The notes under the pieces: model-generated
What the model saw: only the letters and a program-made list of their open reading frames with translations
Told to the model about the DNA's origin: nothing
The model's database searches: none
DNA from: Trebouxia sp. TZW2008
Lineage: Eukaryota > Chlorophyta > Trebouxiophyceae > Trebouxiales > Trebouxiaceae
Direction: 5' to 3'
DNA length: 64,000 nucleotides
NCBI GenBank assembly: GCA_002118135.1
Contig: BDIU01000176.1
Span: 124,001-188,000 of the forward strand
Translations under genes and position numbers: made by a program
Shown: positions 53,836-64,000 of the stretch, piece after piece
Layout of the letters: the number at the start of each line of letters is the position of its first letter
How positions within the stretch are numbered: the first letter of the stretch is position 1

Positions 53836-56338
53836 TTATGAAGCTGGATATTGGGCTCCTGTCTGCTGCTGCATAAGCTTCCACAAACGCTTACGAGCAT
53901 CAGGATCTTGAGCTATCGGTGGCTGCGCATGAGGCTCAAGATGGCCATCTACATAGTAGCTGCCACTACTTTGTCCTAACTCTGGACTTGTCGCATAGTT
54001 GAAGACATCATCTGCTTTCTGCACAGCAGACATTGCGTCCATGTTCAGCTCTGATTGCAAGGCCTGCCTGCTGCATCACCAACTTCAAGGTGCAGTCTTC
54101 AGTGCAATGTATACCCCTGAAAGAATTGTCAAGCTAGCTGTACAAAACAATGCTAGTTTCACAGATGTTTTCAAGCTAATGCAGTGCGCGCTGTTGCCCG
54201 CCCAATGACAAAGCAGAGCTGCAGCAAGTTGGCAATTTGAAGAAATTTTACAGCTCAGAAAAGAAAGAAAAGCCAACAAAACTACAATCTTAGAAAGCCT
54301 CTGTGAGTAGACGCAGCCTTTGACAGGTGCCTTAAGAACAGCAACCAACGATTTAGACCACCAGCGGTAGTATTGCAGAAGCTGCTGACAATTGACATCC
54401 ACCAGGACATGATTAATGAAAGCGTTGTGACAGAGCAAGGCAAGACTGTAAACACAACATATCATCCTTTCTTTCTGTTTCGGTGAGTATGTGACTCATT
54501 TCTGGGTTGCGCTTAGACCCAGAAGGTATAGTTTGCAAGGTCAGCTGATCACCTCAGCATGAACCCCACCCCCGCCCACCCCGTCTTCAGCACATCAGTG
54601 GCTACACTACAGTAAACTCTCTTTGTAACGACTGCTTTGGTTACCAAGAAACTTGTCCTTACACCGAATTGTCCTTACTCAGAGGGACCATTGCAGTCAG
54701 TATGCAGTGATTGGTCACCAAAGGCATTGTCCTTACATCGAGATTATCCTTACATCGAGTGTCCTTACAAAGAGAGTTCACTGTACCAGGATGCATGCAG
54801 TTCACCATCACACCTGTCAGAAGAAAGATACCAAGTTGTGCGTTTGATTTTGTTTTTATAGATGTGAGACCTGTTTTGGGTTGTGCCTGAAACGCAAAGG
54901 CAGAAGTTGCCAGTTTGGCTAGTCACCAGCATCAACCCCACCCCCACCCCAGCCCCCCTTCAGCACATTTGTGGCAATAATACCAGGATGCACACAGTTC
55001 ACCATGACAGGTCTCTGTCTCATCAGCATAATGACAGCATGTCATGAGTATTTGTTTGTTCATATTGACAGATGTGGGACTCATTTTGAGTTGTGCTCGG
55101 AACACAAAGACAGAAGTTGCAAGGTTGGCTGGTTACCTCAGCATCAACCCCACCCCCGCCCCAACCCCCCTTCAGCACATTGGTGGCAACAATGCCAGGA
55201 TGCACGCAGTTCACCATGACGCCTCTGTGCCTCATCAGCGGCGCAAGCTCATTTGAAAACATCAAGTTTGCTAGCTTGGTGATGGCATATGCATTGTGGC
55301 CGTTATATCCCTTCTCCTGCACAGTAACTCAAATTTGCAGACAGTACATCTACGCTGTGCGCATTTGCTTGCTCATCCTCAATCCTGCACAAACACTCAA
55401 GTCTACAGACAGCATGTTCAAGACATGCGCATCACTCATAGGTGCTGCATGGCACACACAGATCCCCTGAGAAGAGCAGCAACGTGAGTCAGTCACTTGC
55501 ACAGATCTGGACAGTCTGGCATGTGTACTATGCACATAGGCAAAAGGATGATTAGTCCCTGTGTTGCTGTCATGACAGCAACTGTGCTGCAGGTCACGGT
55601 CAGGCAACCTTGTATGCATGTGAGTTGATCAAAAGCTCATGAGCTAAAGGTCTGCACATTGCTTCAGATTGCATGCTCAGGTATCAGATCAGCCTCAGAA
55701 TATGCTGTTATTGGCACGTACCTGTTGCAGGTTGTCAAAGTCCATGTCATGAGCCAGCGCTTGTGAGCCCACCACAACAATGCGCTCTGTTATGATGTCT
55801 AGCAATAGCGATGTCAGCAAGAATGGTGCAAGGGCATTGACAGCCCAAACCAGCTCGATGCCGTCTTTTGACGTTGCTTTCTCATTGGAGAAAATGCCAG
55901 CGTTGTTGATCAAGACATCAATGCTAGGGTGGTCTCTTTTGACAGCATCTGCTAGATTTCTGTTTTCTGAGAAGGATGACAGGTCATATGTGTATGATGA
56001 TACAGCGCCGCCTGCTCCAGCTGCCTTGGCATGCTTAACAACTTCAAGGACTTTCTGTTGGTTCCTGCAGCTGACACTGTTGCATGCAAGACATCTTCTT
56101 GAGAGTTTGCCGTTTCACATGACAGGTGTACTCTGCACCTGCCATGAATCAGTACGTTGGCGCCTGCAGCTGCGAGCTTGGCAATCGTATGTTTGCCGAT
56201 GCCGTCCGTGCTGCCTGTCACCAGGTACGTCTTGCCCCTCAACATGGTAAGAAAGCCGATGAATGCTGCTGGCGCAACTTGCCTCAAAATCGGGTGGCAA
56301 AATGGAAAGCTAGCTGGAGGTCCGCGGCGCGTGCTCAT
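53836..56338 (-). CDS. Short-chain dehydrogenase/reductase (retinol-dehydrogenase/WWOX-like)
   Basis: Approximate exons: 56338-56138, 56070-55727, 55320-55137 and 54022-53836; another exon may be missing. TYLVTGSTDGIGKHTIAKLA gives the glycine-rich nucleotide-binding motif. DVLINNAGIFSNEKA gives the structural NNAG. RIVVVGSQ supplies the serine, and AYAITKLANLMFSNEL the catalytic YxxxK. CVHPGIVATNVL follows. The last exon encodes ATSPELGQSSGSYYVDGHL and ends GAQYPAS. These enzymes reduce or oxidise carbonyl/alcohol groups with NAD(P)(H). The substrate is unknown. It is head to head with a flavin-reductase-domain gene 83 bp away. Introns hold duplicated exon copies and a MITE. Confidence 0.85.
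54480..55260 (-). repeat. Three copies of the SDR exon 3 end with intron flank
   Basis: The real copy (about 55230-55130) encodes CVHPGIVATNVLKGGWGGGG. Copies lie at about 55000-54905 and, split by a MITE, 54820-54786 plus 54609-54545. The intron flank (gggttgtgcctgaaacgcaa and relatives) is repeated with each. Confidence 0.85.
54610..54783 (+). mobile_element. 174-bp MITE, Tc1-mariner/pogo-like, with TA target duplication
   Basis: It starts CAGTAAACTCTCTTTGTAA and ends TTACAAAGAGAGTTCACTG, inverted repeats of about 23 nt with two mismatches. TA flanks both ends (54608-54609 and 54784-54785). It has no coding capacity. It is inserted in a decayed copy of SDR exon 3. Two worn relatives lie at 22830 and 23505. 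Confidence 0.9.
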
Positions 56339-56421
56339 TCAAACTCCTCAAACTGTCTCACAACGGATCTTACGCTTGCTGCGCTCACGGCGAAGGTGCA
56401 AAGCAACGCGCGTTACGCGAT
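56339..56421. promoter_or_regulatory. Very short divergent promoter, SDR and flavin-reductase genes
   Basis: Only 83 bp separate the two opposed ATGs. The sequence is GC-rich, with tcttacgcttgctgcgctcac and acgcgcgttacgcg-type CpG-rich palindromic stretches. Shared control is likely by inference. Confidence 0.45.
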
Positions 56422-57938
56422 ATGATCAGGAAAACCCCCAACATGCAATCTGCTCGGCAACTGGTTCTCCGGTCAAGGACACTGTGCAGTGAGTTGCTTT
56501 GCATGCATTTGCATGCAGGCGTTAAACTGTTTACCGTGCCTTTCACTTGCTTGCCCACCAGACCATCTAGCAGCGGCTGCCCGTTTGAAGCATGTGCACA
56601 ACAGTGGGTGACTAGTCGGTTTAAGTCAGATCCGGAATCAGCACTACACGAGACTTTGTCAAGCATGCCGCATCAAGGCAAGACCATCAACTTTGTCGAC
56701 CCCCCGCACCCAGATTGGAAGCCGGGAGACAAGTTGCCGCATAGCTTTGGAAGTGACAAATACATTGACTTACTGCCCGAAGAGATCGGCAATGATCTGT
56801 ACCCCGCTATAATCAGCTCAATTTGCCCCCGCCCCATCGGTTTCGTGTGCTGCCTCAATAGCAAAGGACAGCGCAATCTCTCGCCATACAGCTACTTCAA
56901 TGCAATGCACCATGATCCTCCATTGGTGGTGCTGGGCACAAGTCGAAGTGCAATACGTGGAGGCGGCAGGAAGGACATGGAGCAATACGTGAGGGAAACA
57001 GGGTAATCTCAACAGGCTGGCCATTCTGCCAACGCTCTGCATGCCTGCCTGTGCATCACATACAAAGCTCTGCATCAATGCTGCAACATCAAATCATAAG
57101 CAAAGCCGCATTGTATTCACAAGTACGTACGAGCGGCATTGCGAAGGCGAATCAATTGTGCAGGGAATTGACGATCAACTTGATAAGCAACTGGTTCATT
57201 GAGGCTGCTAACTTCACTTCTGGAACCTTTGAGGCTGGTGTTGATGAAGTGGACATGTGTGGGCTGACACCTATGCCGTCTGTGCGGGTAATGCCAGCTA
57301 TTTTGCTGTATTGCCAGCAAACATGGTGGCCACATTTGCTTGCACCTTTGTCAAGGATAGCCCACTGCAATTAACTCTCAATCATTTTATCTGTGGTCGA
57401 TGCTTCAATGTGCTATCTGCTGTCAACTTTCCACCATGAAGTTTGCCAGAAAACTTTCACCATGCAATCTGCTGTTGATTGTATCAGTTGCATTTGGGAC
57501 TGAAAACCCATTTGCTTTACCTCTGCAGGTGAAGCCGCCAAGGCTCAAAGAGTCCGCTCTGCAGCTTGAATGCAAACTGAAGCACATTTACGACACCACA
57601 AATGCGTAAGTCCAGGTCTGTGCATTGTGCTAGTTGTGGCCGCAAAAAACTCTTTGCTCTTGCAGCCACATAGCAACTGTTTGATCATCCGGCAAACTTA
57701 CAGGAAGGGAGAAGCAACAGGTGCCATAATCATTGCAGAGATTCTGGTGATGCATGTCCATGAGGGCATTGCCGGCAAGTCACCAAGCGGCAAGACTGTT
57801 GTTGACATTGACAAGTATGAGCCCATTGCCAGGCTCGGTGGCAACATGTATGGCCGAATAAAGGAAATCTTTGAGCTCAAACGGCCAGACAATGAACAGA
57901 TGGCAAAGCGTCAGCAAGAGTTTCAAAAACAGGTCTGA
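56422..57938 (+). CDS. Flavin-reductase-like domain (FMN-binding split barrel) protein
   Basis: Four exons agree in phase: 56422-57002, 57164-57287, 57529-57605 and 57704-57938, giving 338 residues. The first 75 or so residues are Ser/Arg-rich and may be an organelle leader. Then LYPAIISSICPRPIGFVCC and NLSPYSYFNAMHHDPPLVVL match the first strands of flavin-reductase-like proteins. KDMEQYVRETG with ELTINLISNWFIEAA, VKPPRLKESALQLECKLKHI and GAIIIAEILVMHVHEGI complete the domain. Such proteins bind FMN and reduce flavin or act as oxidoreductases; the specific reaction is unknown. It is divergently paired with an SDR, another redox enzyme. It has no exon arrays that I could see, unlike its neighbours. 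Confidence 0.88.
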
Positions 57939-59061
57939 ACTTGCTCTTATGATGGTGATGCACCATGTTGCTGCGTAAACAGTGCTGTCTAATTGCTTGA
58001 TGTTGATGCATCTGGCAGGCAGACTCAGCACATCGCATGGTGTCGACTCAACACATGCAACTCACATAACAAAATGCATTGTTGACTCACAATCTGCTCA
58101 CGGGCATAGTGACATGCCTGCTTCAACTTGTGTGTGCAGGCGCATTTGTGATGTGGCAAGGCAGCTTACACATGATTGTGTGTGCAGACGCATGAAAGCC
58201 CAAAGCATATAACAGATGAGGTAGCATGCCAAGAGGCAGATGAGAGGTAGAAGGCAATGGCGCAAAGTTTTCGTTTGATGCCAATAATGCGGCCCAAGAA
58301 TCATGAAACTATGCTAGCAATAAAACTTGCTGACAGTGACCCAAGCCCTATCTGCTGACTGCGCGTGTGCCAATCTGGGAGCAGCAGCGTATGCATATAT
58401 GTATACATCTGAACGTGTGCATGTGCATACCCCTCGTGACTTGGACCTGATAGCATAATGCATGGGAGGGATTCAATCTTATTCTGATACATGCCCAGAA
58501 GATAGGAGATTACTCAATTAGCAAGTGCACCAGGAACCAATTTGCAATGCCATAGTGTAGTCTGTAACGTATGTAGTCTTTTCGTTGCCCACATGCTGAC
58601 ATACACCCTGCTGCTGAGGACAGTTGCTTGGTCCGGCTGTCTGCTAGCCGTCAGCATGCATTCAGACGTTCTGCTAGCCTGCTGTCTGGCCTGCTGTGAC
58701 TCAGTTTGGTCAGTCTTCATCTTCGGTGGAAGTGTTAGGTCAGAGCCTCTGCAGTCTCGGGCCACATTACTGAGTTGCGCGCAAGGCAGGGATTTTGACA
58801 CCGCCTCAATAATTGACAGCACATAAATAGCCGACGTGTTGATGTTGCTACGCGTTCCTGCCAGTCCTACGCTTGGCGAGGCTGCAATTACTGCGTGATC
58901 ACTGCAAGCAGCTGCCTATGAGAAGTTGACCTGCATTCAGACAAGTGCTGGTCCTCGGCATGGTGACTTTTCAGTCCGGGGCCGTGGCGCACGTCTGCCT
59001 GCACTCTGTGCCTATCACAGGTATTGCCTGAAACGATCCTATGCCGAGTGACGTCTGACTT
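57939..59061. other. Region between the flavin-reductase gene and RMC1
   Basis: About 1.1 kb. It should contain the RMC1 promoter and first exon, which I could not identify. Short stretches alternate around catatatgtatacat (58392) and gtgcatgtgcatacc (58417). No other gene was seen. Confidence 0.4.
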
Positions 59062-62000
59062 TTGAGGTTTCCGCATGACGCAGAGCATCTCGTCAATCAG
59101 GACAAGCCACAAGGCCTGACATGGTACGACGAAGGTCCTCAGTACATTTTCCTGGGAGGCGGCAATCGAGTCGCGGCATACTCGCTCACATCTGGGAACC
59201 AGCGACCTGTGTGGGTGTGTGATCAAGATCTCAGTCTGACTTGCAATATGACACTGAGTGCTATGCTATCACAGATTCTTGAGATGACATGCTCAATCTC
59301 TGCTGTTTTACAATGCATGCATGGACACTCCGTGTCACACAGCCACGCAGCTCATGCTGAGGCTGTGCTATTTCGTGCTGTCTGCATGTAGACTGTCAAT
59401 GACATACAGGTTGTCTCAGCAGGCGACGGAGAAGCAATCACTGCTTTGAGAGCATCACTGGATGGCTCAGTGCTGGCAGTGCAGCGCAGCTCAGCCTTCC
59501 TGCAGTTTGTCCATGTCAGAAGCAGCAAAATGTTTGTGCAGGTAGATGCAACTGCTGATCCTTCACCCCTGCATTAGCTTGTTACCAAAGCCCCTGTCTC
59601 AGAGCAGTTGTCATGATAATCCAGGAGCTTCTAGCACATGTCAACTAGTTGCGTGAGGCACAAGTCTTGTCTCGCCAGCCTGCCGCTTGTTGCATCGCAA
59701 CACTAGCGTCTGACATACAGCTTCTGCAAGTCAGACAAGACAATGTCATTTAAGATTTCTGGAACAACCCAACATATCAAGTATGCACTCACCGTTTTGC
59801 ATCAAGTGTGACCTGGAATGCCTAATTTTGCAACAGCATTACTTGCTCTGTAGGGGCCAAAAAGCAAGGCACCCCTGTTGTGCTTCTTCTAGTGTCCTTC
59901 CTCAGCTTGTGACTTTGTCATGGCAGCGAGTCATGGGCTTGAGCTGTATCAGCGCATGCCAGCTGGACAGGGCTTGAAGTTTAAGGGCAGCTGCAAGCAT
60001 GAAGCAACACTGCATGTTCTGCAGGGTCCAAAAAGCAAGGCTCACCTGTTGTGCTTCTTCTGGTGTCCTTCCTCAGCTTGTGACTTTGTTATGGCAACGA
60101 GTCATGGGCTTGAGCTGTATCAGCGCATGCCAGCTGGACAGGGGTTGAAGTACAAGGGCAGCTGCAAGCACCCAACTGCCTGGTGCATCTACAGCCATGA
60201 GTCACGCATTGCCTTGCTAGCTACCGGTGAAGGCGGTCTTTGGCTTCAGGTGAATCATAACAGCACCCTGCATATTCAGTGCAAATGCTCCAGATCAGCA
60301 CAAGACCATGCTGTTGATGTCACCACCTTGCACACTTGCCTTGCTAGCTACTGACAAAGGGGATCTGAGGCTTCAGGTAACTCAAGTCAATACCAAACAT
60401 ACGCGCTGTCAAGCAACACTTCAGTGCTCTTCACAGCTCAGGAGCTTTTCAGCAGCCGATGTTGTGCAAAGAATAGCGCATGCCAGCTGAACAGGGGTTG
60501 CGACACAAGGGCAGCTGCAAGCACCCAAGTGTATACAATGCTGTTCAGGGGTGCGCTTTGGCATCAGCCATCGTTTTACATGAGATGCACAGCGGCCCAA
60601 GCATATATGACGGTCCAAGCCATGTTCCTGGGGCTTGTCACAGCAAAATGGTGCTACTCACAAAAATTGATCGGTCGACACTGCAGTACTAGTCATGTTT
60701 GAAATCATCAGTCATCATGACAGCTCCTGCACCTTTGCGCAAAGCAGACCTTAGCTCACACGGTGCAAGACCACCGTAAGTCTTTGCACGCCTTTGCTTG
60801 CTGGCACAAGCATGCAGTATTCCTTCTGTGTCCCTGCATGATGTGGCTGAATGGATGCTTTTCTCACACATGCAGCATTGACATCATTTGCTTGCAGAGC
60901 AGGCATACCAATTTTCAAACGACGCTGTGCTGAGGTTGCCGCCTTTTCAACTGGGCCCAAGGCCAACTCAGCAGGCAAGCCCTAAGGCAGGTCCTAGGCA
61001 CAGGGTAACGGCCAACGATATCAGGGTGCTGACCATATATGGAAGGATATATTTTGCACACATTGACTACAGACAGCGGCGACTGAGCCTGTACAGGTTC
61101 TACAAGTGAGATGTGCAACTAGTGTCTGTTGTCTGCTTAAATACATACGACATGTTTAGTCCTCACACGCATGAGCTTTCCAGAGCTTTCAGCGTCACAT
61201 GTGTTGCAACCTCCTTTGCTGTTGTGCCTGAGCGCATCACTGATTGGTGTTTGGAGAAAACGTTTTGCTTTTGCAGGGATGCTGTGATGCTGCAGCACAG
61301 CTTTGAGATCTACAGCCGCCGTGTGGAGCTGTCTGTCCATGACAATGTGCTGCTGGTGCATCAGTTGGACACCAGCACAGTGCTGCTGCTGGATGTGAGA
61401 GCACGCAGCAATGGGCCCATTGCCAATCCCCTCCCACTAGCCATTGCAGCAGATGAGCAGGTATGCTCCACCATGCTACAGACTTTGCTGCCTGTGACAT
61501 TGTCGGCTTGTTTGTTCTTCGTGGTGTGATGTACCAGTGTGATGTGCTTTCTGAGCTTACTCAAGTGACGCCTTGGCTGCCTTGGGATCCAGATGTCCTC
61601 TGTGCATTGCAAATGCAAGCAGTCGTCAGCATACTGAGCAGAGTGGCAGGGCTCAGGACAGGGGACACAACAAACCTGTCTGCCTCTGCTTGCTGTGCAA
61701 GCACTGCATTTCTGCAATGCATTTGTGACACCTTTTACCATTCAGTAACGGGCAAAAATTTGCATGCAAGAAAAGCTGATGTGATTTGAAGGTGCAGGCT
61801 TTGCCTGCCAACAGCTCAGCTGCAAGTAGTCGACAGCGTGATGCTGAGCATCACGATTATTAGGGCAGAGGGCAGGGCACAAAGCAGGGCACAGGTCAGG
61901 GCAGAGGGCACATCAAGTCTGCCTGCCTTTGCCAGCACAGCAAGCAGTGCAAACTTTGATGAGTTTCAACAATCACAGCTGATAACGTTGCAACTTTGTA

Positions 62001-64000
62001 GGCTGTGCCTGCTGATAGACCATAAGCAAGCAATGAGCATCATCCTGAGCAGGAGGGCAGGGCAGAGAGCAGGACGATGAGCAGGACGAAAAGCAGGGCA
62101 GAGGGCAGGGCCAGTCCGTCTGCCTTTGTCGGCACAGCCAGCAGTGCAGCTCCCAATGGGTCTGACCACGCATCAACCAATGTGAAAGGAAGCACAATAC
62201 AGTGTGTGCATGCAGGCTGTACCTGCCAACAGCTTGCCAGCAAGCAGTGAGAGGCAAGATGCTGAGCAAGAGGGCAGGGCAGAAGGCAGGTCAAATTTGA
62301 CAATTTGCAGCTACTAGGTGGTCAGGGCCATCAGACATTTGCAATGCTGATCAGCTGTCCCTGTGCAGGGTGTGCCTGCTGATGCCCCAGCTGCAAGCAG
62401 TCAGCAGCATGCTGAGCAAGAGGGCAGTGCAGAGGGCCGTGCAGAGGGCAGGGCCAGTCTATCTGCCTCTGCTAGCACAGCCAGCAGTGCAACGTCTGAT
62501 GGGCCTGACCACCTGGAAGGCACCTGCTGGAGCTTTCAACCACCCAATCTCGTTTTCCACCTTGCTGCAGGAAAGGTGCGTCTTGCCTGACAACAGCATA
62601 GTGGAAAAAACCAAAATGATTACCTTATCCAACAGATGTGCTAGGTGTGTGTGGCCCAAGTCCTATCCTGCCAGGCCAGCTTGTTCTGAGCATCACGATA
62701 AGGACGGTTGATGTTCATCTTAGAAAGTCAGACAAGCAAATGCCGTTCTGTATCTTCTCAAGTCAACCCCGAGGTGTTGGGCCCTTACCAAACAGCACGA
62801 GTATGACAACATGGCAGATCACAAAGTCAACGGTCTTCCAACTTGCATTTGCCAAGGTTTGTCCTGCTTGGAAGCAATGCCAAAACATGTGCAGAAAAGC
62901 TATGAACTGCCAACACTCGTCTTCCCTCTTGCAGCTGGAAATGCTAGTCTTACCTCAGATGTGTCTCAAGCGAGCGTGACTATGCAAGATCCACATTGCT
63001 CAAACTTCGGCGTCTAAACTTGCTCTGCTGTCCAGGTTTGGACATGTGAAGTGGGTATTGCAGCAGTGGCTGCAACTTGCAGTGACTGGCCAGTAATCTT
63101 AGCTTTTCTGCAACGGCGGCAAGCCAGCTTGCACCCCGGCTGTGACATCAAAGCAATGCTGCTCAGCATTGTGAAGGTGAGCCACACTGAACTTTGCTAC
63201 CTCTCACCTTATGTCTGCCAATGCAGACTTTCTGTATCGACAATGACAGTCAGCATTACATACAGGTCATGAAGTAAGATGTCTTGCTGATGTGCCGTGG
63301 TATATGTGTCATCAAACCGAGAAAGGTTGTTGGGGTTTGTATCCTAACACATCCAATCAGACTTGTTGCCTGGCCAGAAGATGTAAACTTTGCTCTTTAT
63401 GTCCTCAGTAATTGCACCTGACAGCTTGGCTTCAAGAGAAGGTCACTGTCAACACTAATGGGTTTGAGCGACTTAAGTTGATCTTTTGGACTTGCACATA
63501 TGTCAAGCTGAACATGCAATGACTAGTGCATCAGCACGCTTGTTCTGTTGCAGAATGCGCTATTGGAGCAACTGAACATGCGTTCCATTCGGCAGATATT
63601 TGACACCGTTGCATCAGGCTATGCAGAAGCCTGCGCGGCCAAAACAGGCAACAGTGGCACGCCTGCTTCGCCAGACAGCAGGGGCAGGGCAGTTAGGCTG
63701 GCTATGCCTGCCCTCAGCCCTCAGGTAGCATCTGCAGCATGTTTGCCAATCTGTCACATCCCAAGCACGGGTCACGTAGGGTCATGCAGTTGCAACAAGA
63801 GGATCATAGCAATCCCATAGTCAATAATAAGCAGTGACTGTAGTCACTGCAACAATGCCATCACACATGAAGGCAGTGACAATGGCGATAAAGATTATGG
63901 CTTTTACAACTGCAAAGCCAGCAGCCATGACCACAGTAGCCAGGTTTGATGATAATGATTGTCATCGTGACATGACCATCAATAAGTACAGGCATATGCA
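59062..64000 (+). CDS. RMC1: RMC1 (C18orf8/WDR98)-like regulator of Mon1-Ccz1, first exon missing, 3' end outside window
   Basis: RMC1 is the third subunit of the Mon1-Ccz1 Rab7 exchange factor acting at late endosomes or vacuole. Approximate exons: 59062-59215, 59411-59540, 60026-60249, 60899-61108, 61277-61459, 62369-62574, 63036-63176 and 63554-63724. The beta-propeller part reads GLTWYDEGPQYIFLGGGNRV, ITALRASLDGSVLAVQRSSA and LLCFFWCPSSACDFVMATSH with LELYQRMPAGQGL. Then come IRVLTIYGRIYFAHIDYR and LSVHDNVLLVHQLDTSTVLL. The Mic1-type C-terminal part begins CWSFQPPNLVFHLAAGKVW and continues DWPVILAFLQRRQASL. These match the RMC1 order (WCPSS, ELYQ, IYG, VHHQDT and W-F-QP). An Ala/Ser/Glu-rich insert lies before CWSFQP. 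The 5' end is unresolved. Confidence 0.82.
59850..60560 (+). repeat. Four partial copies of the RMC1 GLELYQRMPAGQGL exon
   Basis: cagcgcatgccagctggacag occurs at 59950 and 60120 (functional), and gcgcatgccagctgaacag at 60477. A copy of the exon end (cttgctagcta, gcttcaggt) lies at 60340-60378. The first copy has stops. Confidence 0.85.
61788..62574 (+). repeat. Four copies of the RMC1 Ala/Ser/Glu-rich exon start
   Basis: Copies begin near 61797, 62001, 62215 and 62369 with ggctttgcctgcc-, ggctgtgcctgct- or gggtgtgcctgct-like sequence, followed by gagggcagggcag purine-rich repeats. The last reaches CWSFQPPN and is functional. Confidence 0.85.

Noticed and set aside
54480..55260. Retrotransposon or viral origin of the SDR intron repeats
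   Set aside because: The repeats are explained as copies of SDR exon 3 plus one MITE. No reverse transcriptase, integrase or LTR was seen anywhere in the window.
1344..62574. Assembly artefact (collapsed or duplicated reads) as the cause of all arrays
   Set aside because: Copies within most arrays are diverged by point changes and small gaps, array borders lie inside exons, and one copy holds a MITE that a sister lacks. Artefacts would give near-identical copies. The young GGT exon 9 array still deserves a read-level check.

Overview
The window reads as nuclear DNA of a green alga (Chlorophyta; Trebouxiophyceae-like is only a guess). Coding sequence is split into short exons with GT-AG and a few GC-AG introns. 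GC content looks near 50 percent. Two genes encode proteins with chloroplast-type leaders (an SLC17/PHT4-like transporter and a DUF3611 protein), and the RsmD-like methyltransferase has the plant-type active-site motif. A P5B-type ATPase is present, a class I recall as found in green algae but not in land plants. No bacterial operon, plasmid, phage or CRISPR feature was seen.

Layout: 1-2070 (+) C-terminal part of an ABCG transporter; 3145-8313 (+) AIR1/ZCCHC7-like zinc-knuckle RNA-surveillance protein; 9204-10196 (-) unknown nuclear-type protein; 11317-24700 (-) P5B P-type ATPase; 26535-32725 (-) SLC17/PHT4-like anion transporter; 33306-43367 (+) YwrD-type gamma-glutamyltranspeptidase-like protein, with 11 exons and consistent phases; 44597-45446 (-) unknown protein; 45751-48477 (+) DUF3611 chloroplast membrane protein; 49150-52862 (-) RsmD-like rRNA methyltransferase; 53836-56338 (-) short-chain dehydrogenase; 56422-57938 (+) flavin-reductase-domain protein; 59062 to the window end (+) RMC1 (Mon1-Ccz1 regulator). 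The genes do not form one pathway. Three pairs are head to head (32725/33306, 45446/45751, 56338/56422) and may share promoters.

The most striking property is genomic. Nearly every gene carries tandem arrays of truncated, decaying copies of its own exons, each with flanking intron sequence. Units are mostly 100-200 bp. Typically one copy is intact and spliceable. When the duplicated piece holds the exon's 5' side, the intact copy is the last of the array in transcription direction; when it holds the 3' side, the intact copy is the first. More than two dozen such arrays occur in 64 kb. They inflate introns, create ladders of decoy splice acceptors and sometimes keep reading frame between units: three successive spacings in the GGT exon 9 array are exactly 147 bp. 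A TA-flanked MITE with 23-nt inverted ends (54610-54783) sits inside one decayed exon copy, and a sister copy preserves the empty site, so that duplication came before the insertion.

Exon boundaries were read by eye from splice consensus, frame and family resemblance. Those of the zinc-knuckle, GGT and flavin-reductase genes agree in phase throughout. Those of the P5B ATPase, SLC17, RsmD, SDR and RMC1 genes are approximate, and some exons are missing.
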